Assembly: GCA_028282885.1 (NCBI GenBank)
Contig: JANQGX010000005.1
Coordinates: 1 to 64,000 of the forward strand
Source of the DNA: SAR324 cluster bacterium
GTDB taxonomy: Bacteria > SAR324 > XYD2-FULL-50-16
Length of the DNA: 64,000 bases
Direction of reading: 5' to 3'
Shown here: piece after piece, positions 24,534-33,351 of the stretch
Numbering within the stretch: the stretch's first letter is position 1
Layout: each line of letters starts with the position of its first letter
Notes under the pieces: generated by a model
What the model was told of the DNA's origin: nothing
Databases searched by the model: none
Seen by the model: only the letters and a program-made list of their open reading frames with translations
Program-made: the position numbers and the translations under genes

Positions 24534-25661
24534 CTATTCACCCGACTCCTTGCTCAGGATCGGTGCTGCATAAATTCCGAAAAGGACCTTTCTTATTTCG
24601 GATTTTAAATTCTCATAATCGTGGAGAAACGCCTCCTTCTCTTCGGGTCGGTATTGATCGCTAAATCGGTCCGAATCATGATAGAGATCCCAGGCAATAT
24701 AGTTGCTGGGCCATAAACGGTAATTCTGGTGAATTTCCCTGTCGATAGCCAAGGCCACCTCTTTTTCGTTGCAGAATCCCTCTCCCAGGGGCTTCGAAAA
24801 ACTCACGTGAATATTGCCTTTATACCCGCTGATTCCGCAGGCCATTGCTACCAGATCATCCTTGCTTTTTTTGCTATAGGTGCCCTTTTGCTTGATCCTG
24901 TGCAGCTCACGGGCCTTTAGCCTGTCGCAGGGATCCCTTTCGTAAGAGACGGCAACCGGCACGATTCTCATGGATTTAACAAAGGCAGAGAAATCCGGTT
25001 GGGATTTTCTTTCAGCCAGGTGAAACATTTTGATAATAGCGGGATTGGTCTGATCGATACCGTCTTTCGCCCTTCCCTCCCGTTGTGCTATCCAAATGGA
25101 TTCCTGGTCACGGAAAATCAGGTTGATATACTCCGAAAGGTGTTTCAAAGCCTTGAGTTGCTGCTTGACCGGCAGATTTCGTTTGACGATAAAAGCTTTG
25201 TTAATCCTGATCAGGTCCTCAACCATCTCATTGATCAACAGATTGTCTCCAAATGCGATAAAGGGAACCCTGTGACCGGCCTTGTGGAGAAGGTAGTCGA
25301 TAATGGCTGAATCAAGGGCGATGTCCCGGTGGTTGCTGATAAAGATGTAGTTCTTTTTGGAGTCCAGCTTCTCAAGCCCGCTACAGGTCAGTTCCTCAGC
25401 AGAGTGATCCAGCACCCATTTCAGCAGATGCTCGCCCAGTATCTTCTTTTGAAAATCGTCTATGCTTTTAATCCCGGCAAGTCTTAACCTGAGGCCGTTG
25501 CGAATCATAAAATCAGCGCCGGAATTCAACCATTCGGGGATACGAGGCCAGACCATCGTTCTGATGGTGGAAATGAGGAAAGGATTTTTAACCAGCCGTT
25601 TTTTGACAATATTAAACTCCTCGTCGCTAAACGGCCTGATATCGTGAAATTTGTCTTCCAT
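24534..25661 (-). CDS. 1-acyl-glycerol-3-phosphate acyltransferase-like protein (PlsB/PlsC superfamily)
   Basis: Membrane-associated acyltransferase for phospholipid synthesis. The 375-aa protein has the catalytic NHX4D box as SNHRDIALDS and the phosphate-binding block as AQREGRAKDG, in the correct order and spacing. It is longer than PlsC (about 240 aa) and shorter than PlsB (about 800 aa); the extra N- and C-terminal regions are not recognised. No strong membrane helix is seen, so association is probably peripheral. It lies upstream of ychF on the same strand with a 106-base gap. Whether it uses acyl-CoA or acyl-ACP, and glycerol-3-phosphate or lyso-PA, cannot be decided. Confidence 0.78.
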   Translation of the reverse strand: MEDKFHDIRPFSDEEFNIVKKRLVKNPFLISTIRTMVWPRIPEWLNSGADFMIRNGLRLRLAGIKSIDDFQKKILGEHLLKWVLDHSAEELTCSGLEKLDSKKNYIFISNHRDIALDSAIIDYLLHKAGHRVPFIAFGDNLLINEMVEDLIRINKAFIVKRNLPVKQQLKALKHLSEYINLIFRDQESIWIAQREGRAKDGIDQTNPAIIKMFHLAERKSQPDFSAFVKSMRIVPVAVSYERDPCDRLKARELHRIKQKGTYSKKSKDDLVAMACGISGYKGNIHVSFSKPLGEGFCNEKEVALAIDREIHQNYRLWPSNYIAWDLYHDSDRFSDQYRPEEKEAFLHDYENLKSEIRKVLFGIYAAPILSKESGE

Positions 25662-25787
25662 CTGTTTCTGAGATCTTTAACGTTAAAGCGACATCTGCCG
25701 ACATCACTTTTCTGATATCTCAATCTCCAGTAAAATTAAACACATAACGTCAAAAGAGCCAAGTGGGTGGTGATGGTTGGTTTTTGC

Positions 25788-25994
25788 TCATTTGGCCTCG
25801 GCATCGCATTGCTTGAACCAGAGCCTTCCATTCAGCGGCGCCAGCTCCTCCTCGGCTTTTTGCAGAGCCTTCTCATTCAAATCCCAGACGGTTACAGAGC
25901 AACCTTCTTTGATCAATCTCTTGCAGGTAGCCATGCCGATGCCCATTGCCCCGCCGGTGATGATTGCGGTCTTGCCCTTCAGATTTGTCTTCAA
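25788..25994 (-). pseudogene. Truncated short-chain dehydrogenase/reductase remnant
   Basis: Only the N-terminal 68 residues of an SDR enzyme (normally about 250 aa) are left: KGKTAIITGGAMGIGMATCK with the TGxxxGxG cofactor motif, then the second strand SVTVWDLNEKAL and a CDAEAK stop where CD-x-x-D normally continues. The downstream frames on this strand do not continue the fold, so the catalytic Ser-Tyr-Lys part is gone. It may be a decayed gene. A short nucleotide-binding product cannot be excluded. Confidence 0.65.
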
Positions 25995-26043
25995 TTCTCC
26001 CCTTTTTTTGGATTAATGGAGACCGAATCTGCTTTCATACCGA

Positions 26044-26691
26044 TTATTCAAGCCACTTTCCAACCCTGTCAAACCGGTATCCGGACAGCAGACTCTGCTC
26101 CGGATCATGTGACCAGTGGATAAAAAGCCCTTTGGCGCGGACGTTTTTGATATCGATAAATCCCCAATAACGGCCATCCAGGGAATTTCTGCGATTGTCT
26201 CCCAGGGGCCAGACTTTTCCCTCGGGAACGGTGAATTTCTGATTGACCGCAAAATCAAAGGAGTAGGGAACCGGACGATGGAGGGGGTTGTAGTATGGGA
26301 TTTTCTGATCTTCCGCTTCACCGTTGATATAGATGGTTTCGCCTATGATTTCGACTTCATCCCCTTCGACTGCGACGGCTCTTTTGATATAGGGGATAGA
26401 TGGATCCCTGGGGTTGGGAAAGATGATAATATCGCCCCTCTCCACCTTTTCGGGGAGCAGTTTGATATCGGTGAATGGGATCACGAATCCGTAGGCGTGC
26501 ATGTCGGCGAACAGGTAGTCACCGATTTCAATAGTCGGGATCATGGAACCTGTCGGGACGCGATAAGGTGAGTAAGCCCAGGTTCTGAAAATCAGTGCGA
26601 TCACCAAGGCGATGATGAGCGCTTCAACCCATTCCCTGATGGTGTCGTTCTTTATAAATCGTTCTAGGTTGATTATTTTAAACTTTTTCAT
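26044..26691 (-). CDS. lepB: Signal peptidase I
   Basis: Inner-membrane serine protease that removes signal peptides after Sec or Tat export. The 215-aa protein has one N-terminal membrane helix (about residues 23-37), the catalytic serine in PTGSMIPT (S49), the general-base lysine in YIKRAVAVEGDEVE (K103) and the terminal box GDNRRNSLDGRYWGF. This is the short form (one helix) found in many bacteria rather than the two-helix E. coli LepB. The ribosome-binding site is weak. The truncated SDR lies directly downstream. Confidence 0.95.
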   Translation of the reverse strand: MKKFKIINLERFIKNDTIREWVEALIIALVIALIFRTWAYSPYRVPTGSMIPTIEIGDYLFADMHAYGFVIPFTDIKLLPEKVERGDIIIFPNPRDPSIPYIKRAVAVEGDEVEIIGETIYINGEAEDQKIPYYNPLHRPVPYSFDFAVNQKFTVPEGKVWPLGDNRRNSLDGRYWGFIDIKNVRAKGLFIHWSHDPEQSLLSGYRFDRVGKWLE

Positions 26692-27192
26692 ATCCGAAAA
26701 ATTTAGAGTTTATGTTTTGGCCTTTTTTGAAACCTCTCTGTCCAGAATAAAGAGATTTTCGCCGAAAGCACTATGATGTGGAACAAATGTCCTGGAATGG
26801 TTCAGCTTTCTTCCGATGATCCGGCAAATCTGTTTTTCAGAATCGATCATAATTCGGGAAATTGCAACGGGTAATTTCTCTCTTTAAACACAGTGTTCAA
26901 TTAGTGAACGGTTTTCCAATAAGGAATCATAGCTGATATGTTTGATTTGAAAGTATGGGTATTTTACATTCCGGACTGAAATCCGTTGTAAGATTCAGGC
27001 CAAAACAGATTTCATATCTTTGCTGAATAGATGCCGCTAATGAGGTTAACAGGGGATCATCTGCTTGTGTCTTATACGAACTGAGTGGGGCAAAGGACGA
27101 TACTGGCATGACGCAACACCAGCGATATGCACAGTGGATCGACAAAACAGATCAGATAAGGGGAAAAGTGCAAGCTTTCTGAATCGGGAAAC
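26692..27192. other. Intergenic region, no supported gene
   Basis: About 500 bases between the HicB-like gene and lepB, both on the minus strand. The 72-aa minus frame at 27145 has no ribosome-binding site and no known motif; in particular it is not a HicA toxin. The lepB promoter should be here. Confidence 0.4.
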
Positions 27193-27468
27193 TCAGGAGG
27201 CGACGGGCTGTTTCATATCGACAACAACCGGCAGGATAACCTGGTTTTCACGGGAATATCGGGCTTTGATGTCATCGTAGGTTGAGGGGTTTTTAATCTG
27301 GTCAGGCTGTATGGTGGGAATATGATAATAGAGTTTTTCAAACGCCATGTTGTAGGCATCAGCAAGATCGAAGCCATAGGCGTAGCATCCGGCAAAATCG
27401 GGGAACTCGACTTTTACGGTTTCACTACCTTTGGTGAAAACAGCGTAATACTTTTTCGTTGTTAACAT
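27193..27468 (-). CDS. HicB-like protein (orphan antitoxin-type)
   Basis: A 91-aa protein with the HicB RNase-H-like core: YYAVFTKGSETVKVEFPDF followed by AGCYAYGFDLADAYNMAFEK, matching the FPD-GC-TxGxxxEEAxxNA pattern. No C-terminal DNA-binding domain is apparent in the remaining segment, which ends VVVDMKQPVAS. HicA, the small mRNA interferase normally encoded next to it, is not found within 500 bases on either side, so this is an orphan or a HicB-fold protein with another job. Confidence 0.7.
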   Translation of the reverse strand: MLTTKKYYAVFTKGSETVKVEFPDFAGCYAYGFDLADAYNMAFEKLYYHIPTIQPDQIKNPSTYDDIKARYSRENQVILPVVVDMKQPVAS

Positions 27469-27616
27469 ACCGGGTCCGACCTTTTTCTTTGTTGATTCGC
27501 GGGTTTTCCGGGGCGATTATATTGTCCCGTTAAAGTAGGCTGATGATAGAAGAGGCCCGTTGAATAGTCAAGGATTTTAAGCGATGCTGATTTGAAGTGC
27601 AGGGGCATTCTGTTGA

Positions 27617-28306
27617 TCAGAAAAAAACAAGCGTCCTGAAAAGATAGTAGAGTAGGGGAATAAAGATCGCAGGCAGCATATTACCAACTTTTATTTTACT
27701 GATCCCCAGGGTATTCATACCGATGGCCGCGATCAGGAGCCCCCCGGTGGAAGACATTTGAGTTATGACTTCGGGGGTAAGATAAGGTTTAATAAAAACA
27801 GCCAGCAGGGTAATCGATCCCTGGTAGATAAATACCGAAACCGAAGAAAACAAAACTCCAATGCCGAGGGTCGAAGCAAAGATGACTGACAGAATGCCGT
27901 CGATGGTGGATTTGGCAAACAAAGTCTGGTGGTTTCCTGTCAAACCGCTTTCCAGCGAACCTACTATTGCCATCGAACCGACACAGAACACCAGGCTGGC
28001 GGCAACAAATCCCTTGGCAAAACCATCACTCCCTTTGGCAAATCGCTTTTCTAAAGCCAGCCCCAGGTTTTCCAATCTATTTTCAACTCCAAACAGTTCG
28101 CCCAGAAAACTCCCGGCTGCCAGACTTAAGATTACCAATAACAGGTCATCTGCCTTCAAGGCACTTTTCAGTCCGACAAGGATGATTGCCAGACCCATGG
28201 CCTGGAGCATGGTTTTTTTATAGGTCTCGGGAATACCTTTTTTAAACAGGAGCCCAATGAGGCTCCCCGAGATGATAGCCAGGGCGTTTACGATAGTGCC
28301 GATCAT
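27617..28306 (-). CDS. DUF554 (YdfK/YqgA) family membrane protein
   Basis: A 229-aa integral membrane protein with about six to seven helices, opening MIGTIVNALAIISGSLIGLL and containing the family motifs SLAAGSFLGELFGVE, FVAASLVFCVGSMAIVGSLE, IDGILSVIFASTLGIGVLFS and GGLLIAAIGMNTLGI. Full length for the family. The biochemical role of DUF554 proteins is not established. It stands alone; the ribosome-binding site is weak. Confidence 0.88.
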   Translation of the reverse strand: MIGTIVNALAIISGSLIGLLFKKGIPETYKKTMLQAMGLAIILVGLKSALKADDLLLVILSLAAGSFLGELFGVENRLENLGLALEKRFAKGSDGFAKGFVAASLVFCVGSMAIVGSLESGLTGNHQTLFAKSTIDGILSVIFASTLGIGVLFSSVSVFIYQGSITLLAVFIKPYLTPEVITQMSSTGGLLIAAIGMNTLGISKIKVGNMLPAIFIPLLYYLFRTLVFF

Positions 28307-28543
28307 TTATGACTCATTTTTAGATGTGTTAAATTTAAGGTTACCATACCCCCATTTCAACCTCACATAAACATCTTTTACAGACCAATACCGATCACGA
28401 TCCGGGTTTCGTCAATTTTCCCCCAGCTTTGGTGGCAACAGATTCTTCCTCGACTTGTCGCAAACCAATTGGTTCATTAAGATTGACAAAGTGTTTCCTT
28501 AAATCAGCGATTGCCCGTTTCCCTTTCACATAAAGAAATTCAA

Positions 28544-28777
28544 GTGCTAACTATCAGGTGTTCCGCATGTAAACTCAAGATCTGGCGCTATGATAAAATT
28601 GGCCCGGGAGAAGTATTGAGATGCCATAAAGAACGGATTAAAAAAGAGTTTGTCTCGCTTCAGGTAATCGATGGCAAGCTGAAATGTCGTTGCGGTAAGG
28701 ATCTGGGGATCGACAAAGGCAGATTTTACAAAATGATCAGCAGTGCCTTTACCTACTCCGGCACCAAACGGAATTAG
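28544..28777 (+). CDS. Small zinc-ribbon-like protein
   Basis: A 77-aa protein (from the GTG at 28544; a TTG at 28511 would add 11 residues) with CSACKLKIWRYDKIGPGEVL then RCHKERIKKEF, and later KCRCGKDLGIDKGRFYKM. Two CxxC/CxC clusters suggest a zinc ribbon. I recall similar short proteins in deltaproteobacteria, but I know no named function. The ribosome-binding site is unclear. It converges with the TerB-like gene. Confidence 0.6.
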   Translation: MLTIRCSACKLKIWRYDKIGPGEVLRCHKERIKKEFVSLQVIDGKLKCRCGKDLGIDKGRFYKMISSAFTYSGTKRN

Positions 28778-28841
28778 AGACTTTAAATCCCTCTTAATCT
28801 CGTACCGTCCGGCGAATCTTACATCGTCCCGGCCGGTGTTA

Positions 28842-29642
28842 TCATGTTTCTTTGGGAAACAGCGATTCAAGCACCATAAAGGAGGCCGCGATGGGTTGCA
28901 GGATGGAATCAATCTGTCCGGGTTCTATGCCGAGAGAGATGGCCGCCTTACTGATAAACTCTGACTCCTGCCCCACATACTCCCCGTCGCACATGGCAAT
29001 GGTCACCACGTATTTCAGCATGGTCCGTGCAATCTCATCGCTCAATTGCAGCCTGGGAATCTCATCAGGCTTCAGTGCGTCGGTTTTCAGGCTTTCCAAC
29101 CGGATGTCGCTGCCTTTGATCAATTCCGAAATGAGGTTGAAATAGAGCTTTTCCGCCGGATGAATCTGACCATCGGCGCAGATGATCTTCATCAGCATCA
29201 GGGAACACCAATAGATCTGTTCCTGATCAAGTCTCTCTTTAAGCTGGACGGTAAACTCAAGCCTCATTTTATCGAACTCATCGTCCAGAAGATTTCTTAA
29301 AGCTCCCGCCTGAATTCCCAGGGCTGCTCCGGTGTCGTTGAGAAAATAGAGAGCGTTGTCACGCAGATCGCTCTGCAGGGTAAGAATTCGGATAGCGGTT
29401 TGAATGGTAAAAGCCTGCACCTCTCTTGGCAGGGTTATGGATTCAGGTGGAGGTACCTCAAGCTCTTCATTTTCGCTGAGTTCGACCGTCTTTTCGAATA
29501 CCTGTCCTATCCAGCGGGTATTTTCCTCAATTTCCGATTCTGTGGCAGACTTCTCTTGCAGGTGTTCTTTGATTTCTGCGATTGACCTGGCAATTAACTC
29601 CTGCTGGGTCTTTTTGCTATCTTCCTGATTTAAGTGAAACAT
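28842..29642 (-). CDS. TerB-like domain protein
   Basis: A 266-aa soluble, acidic, mostly helical protein. Residues about 160-265 contain two copies of the TerB-type helix-loop: ICADGQIHPAEKLYFNLISE and TIAMCDGEYVGQESEFISKA, each with the D-G-x-(I/Y) acidic loop that in TerB binds metal. The N-terminal 150 residues are coiled-coil-like and not recognised. TerB-fold proteins take part in tellurite/stress and membrane-linked complexes, but no ter operon is present here, so the role is open. Confidence 0.6.
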   Translation of the reverse strand: MFHLNQEDSKKTQQELIARSIAEIKEHLQEKSATESEIEENTRWIGQVFEKTVELSENEELEVPPPESITLPREVQAFTIQTAIRILTLQSDLRDNALYFLNDTGAALGIQAGALRNLLDDEFDKMRLEFTVQLKERLDQEQIYWCSLMLMKIICADGQIHPAEKLYFNLISELIKGSDIRLESLKTDALKPDEIPRLQLSDEIARTMLKYVVTIAMCDGEYVGQESEFISKAAISLGIEPGQIDSILQPIAASFMVLESLFPKET

Positions 29643-30041
29643 AAGCGTGATTGTTTTTGTTGGCAGGCAATGATCTGCCTTTCGTCTTGTTTTTTTAAGG
29701 CTTTGTCCCTTCCGCGTTCATATGAAGTATATTAGCACAGACAGCCAAATTTGCAATTTTTTCCGAACCTACTTTTGTAGCCAAAGGTTCATGAACGCAG
29801 GAGTTGAGCCTATTTCAGCAGAATTGCAGCCGGTGATCAAAAAAGTCTTAGACAAAGCTCGCCAGACCAAGGCATCCGCCGATCTTTCCGGCTTTTAAGA
29901 CTTAAACAGGATCCACCTGCAGTTGATTCAGACCGGATGGACAGATTTGTGGCGATGTGGCAATAGAAGGCAGGTGAGCGGGATTTCCGGAAGGTTTCTC
30001 TATTTGGAGACAGATCCTCATTCAATACAGGGTTCAAAAAA
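29643..30041. other. Intergenic region with a possible 35-codon ORF
   Basis: This gap contains the divergent promoters of the TerB-like and radical SAM genes. A plus-strand ATG at 29791 with AAAGG just upstream opens 35 codons to a TAA at 29898 (MNAGVEPISAELQPVIKKVL and 15 more residues). It looks protein-like but matches nothing I know; it may be a remnant or a leader peptide. No other feature is seen. Confidence 0.3.
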
Positions 30042-31169
30042 TTGAGCATTAACGAGATCACAGCCAAATCCATCCTCAGGAAATATAAAAAGATCGACTC
30101 CTGGTTTATCACCCGGTATGGAATGAATCTCTATCGGGGTTGTCTGCACAACTGCGCATATTGTGACGGAAGGGCTGAGAAATATGATGTGGAGGGGGAG
30201 TTCGGTCGGGATGTTGCCGTTAAGATCAATGCTCCCGAACTCCTGGAAAGAGAGCTCGATCCTTCCCGCAAACGGAAGCCCTTCCGGAAATGTTTCATCA
30301 TGATCGGCGGTGGGGTGGGTGATGCCTATCAATCGGTTGAGAAGAAATACGGACTGACTCGCAAAACCCTGGAACTGCTCCTGCGATTCAAGCTGCCGGT
30401 GCACATCCTGACAAAGTCCGTTCTCGTTGAGCGGGATTTGGAATTGATACAGCAAATTAACAGGGAATCAAGAAGCCTGGTCAGTATGAGTTTCTCCTCC
30501 GTTAATCAAAAACTCAGCCGCATTTTTGAGCCCGGGGTCCCGGACCCGAAAAAGAAACTGGATCTCCTCAAACGGTTCAAGGATCAGGGGATTGCCTGTG
30601 GTATGTTTCTCATGCCTGTCATTCCTTTTGTGACCGATACGGATGAACTGTTGGAAGAGTCTGTCGCAGCAGCGGATGAAGCCGGTCTCGACTTTCTCAT
30701 CTTCAGCGGCATGACGCTAAAGCCGGGACGGCAGACGGACTATTTTGAGAAAGTGCTGGAGAAAGCCCTGCCGAACATCAAGGACAGATGCATGGCACTC
30801 TACGCCAATACCAACCAGTGGGGAAACGCTGAACCGGCCTATTACCATCATCTGCATCAGCGGTTTCAAAGGATTTCCCAAAAATATAAAATCGCCTTGA
30901 GAATCCCTTTGAGATTCTACGGAGACCTTCTGGATGAAGACGATCGTGTGGTGGTGATGCTTGAGCAGATGGATTATCTGCTCAAGCTAAAGGGGGAGAA
31001 ATCACCCTACGGCTATGGCGCCTATTCTATCTCCCGGTTGAAACAACCGCTACGGGAGTTCAAAGGCAGCCTGCAGCGATTGAAAGGGATTGGCCCGGTT
31101 ACCGAAAGAATCGTTCGCGAAATCCTCCATACCGGTACCTGTTCCTACTATCAGAAGCTGATAGGGTGA
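30042..31169 (+). CDS. SPL-like radical SAM protein with C-terminal helix-hairpin-helix
   Basis: A 375-aa radical SAM enzyme of the spore-photoproduct-lyase-related branch (COG1533). The cluster motif CLHNCAYC (C34, C38, C41; CX3CX2C) is in the typical context MNLYRGCLHNCAYCDGRAEK. The barrel continues with LTKSVLVERDLELI, VSMSFSSVNQKLSRIFEPG and GMFLMPVIPFVTD. The tail (about residues 340-375) adds a helix-hairpin-helix, LQRLKGIGPVTERIVREIL, which suggests DNA contact. The start is the TTG at 30042 with AGGG upstream; the first ATG (M28) is too close to the cluster. It may repair DNA or modify another nucleic acid; the reaction is unknown. Confidence 0.75.
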   Translation: MSINEITAKSILRKYKKIDSWFITRYGMNLYRGCLHNCAYCDGRAEKYDVEGEFGRDVAVKINAPELLERELDPSRKRKPFRKCFIMIGGGVGDAYQSVEKKYGLTRKTLELLLRFKLPVHILTKSVLVERDLELIQQINRESRSLVSMSFSSVNQKLSRIFEPGVPDPKKKLDLLKRFKDQGIACGMFLMPVIPFVTDTDELLEESVAAADEAGLDFLIFSGMTLKPGRQTDYFEKVLEKALPNIKDRCMALYANTNQWGNAEPAYYHHLHQRFQRISQKYKIALRIPLRFYGDLLDEDDRVVVMLEQMDYLLKLKGEKSPYGYGAYSISRLKQPLREFKGSLQRLKGIGPVTERIVREILHTGTCSYYQKLIG

Positions 31170-31213
31170 TTTGCCAAAAAATCCTCGTCATTCGACAGTC
31201 TGTTAACACATCA

Positions 31214-32401
31214 TCATTCATACTGAGCGATGTACTCTGCCAGAAACTCTGCGGTTTTTTGCAGCAAAACCGGGTCGACCTGTTCCAGATTATCTCCCGA
31301 TGTGTGCGTAAAACCCATGACTTCATTCAAAAGATCAGATGAGGTAACAGCGATGGTTGGAATCTGCCTGAAAACAAATATGCTGTGATCTCCCGCAATC
31401 CACTCAGGCCCTTGTTCGCAATAATCGGATGCTTTTATCCGTTCCTGCGCCTGCTTTAGATTCATTTCATTGAAATTGTAGAAAGAGAGGGCAGAATTCG
31501 ATTTCAGGTATCCCGGCGCATCAATATTGATAACCAGGGCAAGGTTTTCAATTTCCTTTCCCAACTGTTCAAGATAAGCGAGCTGACCGCCAACACCGAA
31601 ATACTCCTCCCCGTTGAAAGGAACGAATTCAAGCTCATAAGGTCCGGCATAGCCGGAAAGGAGATGCGCGGTCTCCAGAAGAACGGAGACTCCGGCAGCG
31701 TTGTCCAGGGCAGCAGGACTATGGTAGGCAGAATCCATATGGGCACAGACCATGATTTTGCGAGATTTCCCTTTTCTTGTTGCTGCAATTAGCTGTCTCG
31801 CCTGTTCCGGTTTCTTTTGAGAGTTGATATTTAAATAGATCTCTTTTTCTCCATACAGGAAATCTTCAGCGGTTTTTTGATCGGTGTAACCGCTCGGTAT
31901 CCCGATACTTCCATCGTTATAGAGAGGAAACGGATTGAGACCACAAAAAGGGTGTTTTCCGGTGACAGCGATGATTGCCCTCGGATTTTTAGACTCCATA
32001 GCATCAATGATCCGCTTATGTTCCTCGGGATAGAAAAAGGGAAAATCCTTGGGCATCAGCGGGCTTTCCGAGATTTTTCCGTCCAACACCAGAATATGCC
32101 CCTCAATCGAAACTGTTTCCAGTTGCTCCACCGTTTCAACAAACATTGCCGGACAAGTTTCCTCAAAGGAATCGGAAAAAGGTCCCGGGAAAATTTCCGT
32201 TTCGCCATGTCTTGTTTTCAGATAAGATCTGTCCGACTCCCAGCAGACACAATCAAAATCCAGGCTGTCCACATGGTATCCCATTTCCGAAAAGCGTTTC
32301 TGCAAGTAATGATTCAGTTGTTCATTACCAACCGATCCGGTCGGCCGCTCACCAATCTGCTCAACCTGGTACAGCAAAGACCTTTCAACTAGATTTGCCA
32401 T
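31214..32401 (-). CDS. M28-family zinc aminopeptidase
   Basis: A 395-aa metallopeptidase with the co-catalytic zinc ligands in order: CAHMDSAYHSPAALDNAAG (His and bridging Asp), NGEEYFGVGG (catalytic Glu-Glu), NIDAPGY (Asp) and FTHTSGDNLEQVD (His). The N-terminal 60 residues and a PA-like insert about 90-200 precede the peptidase core. No signal peptide is visible, so it appears cytosolic, unlike many secreted M28 enzymes. The gene is single, convergent with the radical SAM gene. Confidence 0.85.
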   Translation of the reverse strand: MANLVERSLLYQVEQIGERPTGSVGNEQLNHYLQKRFSEMGYHVDSLDFDCVCWESDRSYLKTRHGETEIFPGPFSDSFEETCPAMFVETVEQLETVSIEGHILVLDGKISESPLMPKDFPFFYPEEHKRIIDAMESKNPRAIIAVTGKHPFCGLNPFPLYNDGSIGIPSGYTDQKTAEDFLYGEKEIYLNINSQKKPEQARQLIAATRKGKSRKIMVCAHMDSAYHSPAALDNAAGVSVLLETAHLLSGYAGPYELEFVPFNGEEYFGVGGQLAYLEQLGKEIENLALVINIDAPGYLKSNSALSFYNFNEMNLKQAQERIKASDYCEQGPEWIAGDHSIFVFRQIPTIAVTSSDLLNEVMGFTHTSGDNLEQVDPVLLQKTAEFLAEYIAQYE

Positions 32402-32679
32402 TTTGTTTATTTGTTGATGTTGTTATAGAATATCTTCATCTCCCGGGGGGAGGAAACACCAATCCCCGGAAAGGCAAACTTCCCAGGATATTCCGGGAAA
32501 CCGACCCATTATGAATAAAAGAAGAGTGAAAATCGACGGCCGTCGACCAAACAATGACGAGTTTATCCTATCAGAAAAGTTCAGGGTGGTGGGCAAGTGT
32601 AGGGTAAAAAACTTTCAGATCCGAAATTTCCATGTGAAGGCAAATGGGTATTATATCCCGATCAGGGGGACAGGTGTTG

Positions 32680-33351
32680 TCAGGTATTTTCGATCTCCTC
32701 AAGATACTTGGCATAAGGCCTTTTATGCCTCTTTGATACAATCTCTCCTTTTTTCAAAAGTGCTTTACGATTTCCAGTGCCGGGATGTTTGATATAGGTT
32801 TCAATGGATTTTTGAAAGTCCGGATCTTCTCTCCAGGAGATGTTAAAAGCAGCCAGCTTGGGAAAGAAGAACATTTTGGCATAGGCAGGGATGTGATCGT
32901 GGATCCACCAGGCCAGGGCAGGCCAGTCGTTGGTTCGCTCATAATAGGGCACAAAGGAGCAGACCACAATACAGGCCGTTGCTCCCATATAACCGTTTTC
33001 ATCCAGCCGGTCCCAGATGTGCCCGGCAAAATTGGCTTCGTTCCTTGCGCATTTGTATTGATTCTTGTTGTCGGCACCAATGGCATTGATCCTTGACGAT
33101 CTGAATCCTGAACGGATTGAGATCCTGCCAAGCTCTTCCTGAATGGGTTCCAGCACATTTTCACAAAGCCCCCGGCCTGCCTTGATGGCCAGCTCCGGAT
33201 CATCCGGAATATTTGGAATTCTCTCTATCTGTGAAATCTCGGAATGCAGAAACTCCCTCATATAAAAATTCGGCGACAATCGTACCCTACCGAACTCCTC
33301 AAGCCGGGCAAAAGATTTGATGGATTTCATTTTGTATGATGATAACGTCAT
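32680..33351 (-). CDS. Peptidase M15-like hypothetical protein
   Basis: A 223-aa protein with a short lead, then LSPNFYMREFLHSEISQIER, an arginine-rich IRSGFRSSRINAIG and HIWDRLDENGYMG, followed by WWIHDHIPAY. This layout recalls M15-type peptidoglycan carboxypeptidases (SxHxxGxAxD and WxH motifs), but the first metal motif is altered (NFAGHIWD), so activity is uncertain. No signal peptide. Such proteins occur both on chromosomes and in prophages; no phage genes are near. Confidence 0.5.
   Translation of the reverse strand: MTLSSYKMKSIKSFARLEEFGRVRLSPNFYMREFLHSEISQIERIPNIPDDPELAIKAGRGLCENVLEPIQEELGRISIRSGFRSSRINAIGADNKNQYKCARNEANFAGHIWDRLDENGYMGATACIVVCSFVPYYERTNDWPALAWWIHDHIPAYAKMFFFPKLAAFNISWREDPDFQKSIETYIKHPGTGNRKALLKKGEIVSKRHKRPYAKYLEEIENT

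Noticed and set aside
32511..32792. 93-aa plus-strand frame overlapping the M15-like gene
   Set aside because: The last 113 bases overlap the better-supported gene on the other strand, and the first part has no motif. It remains possible as a short gene but is not supported.
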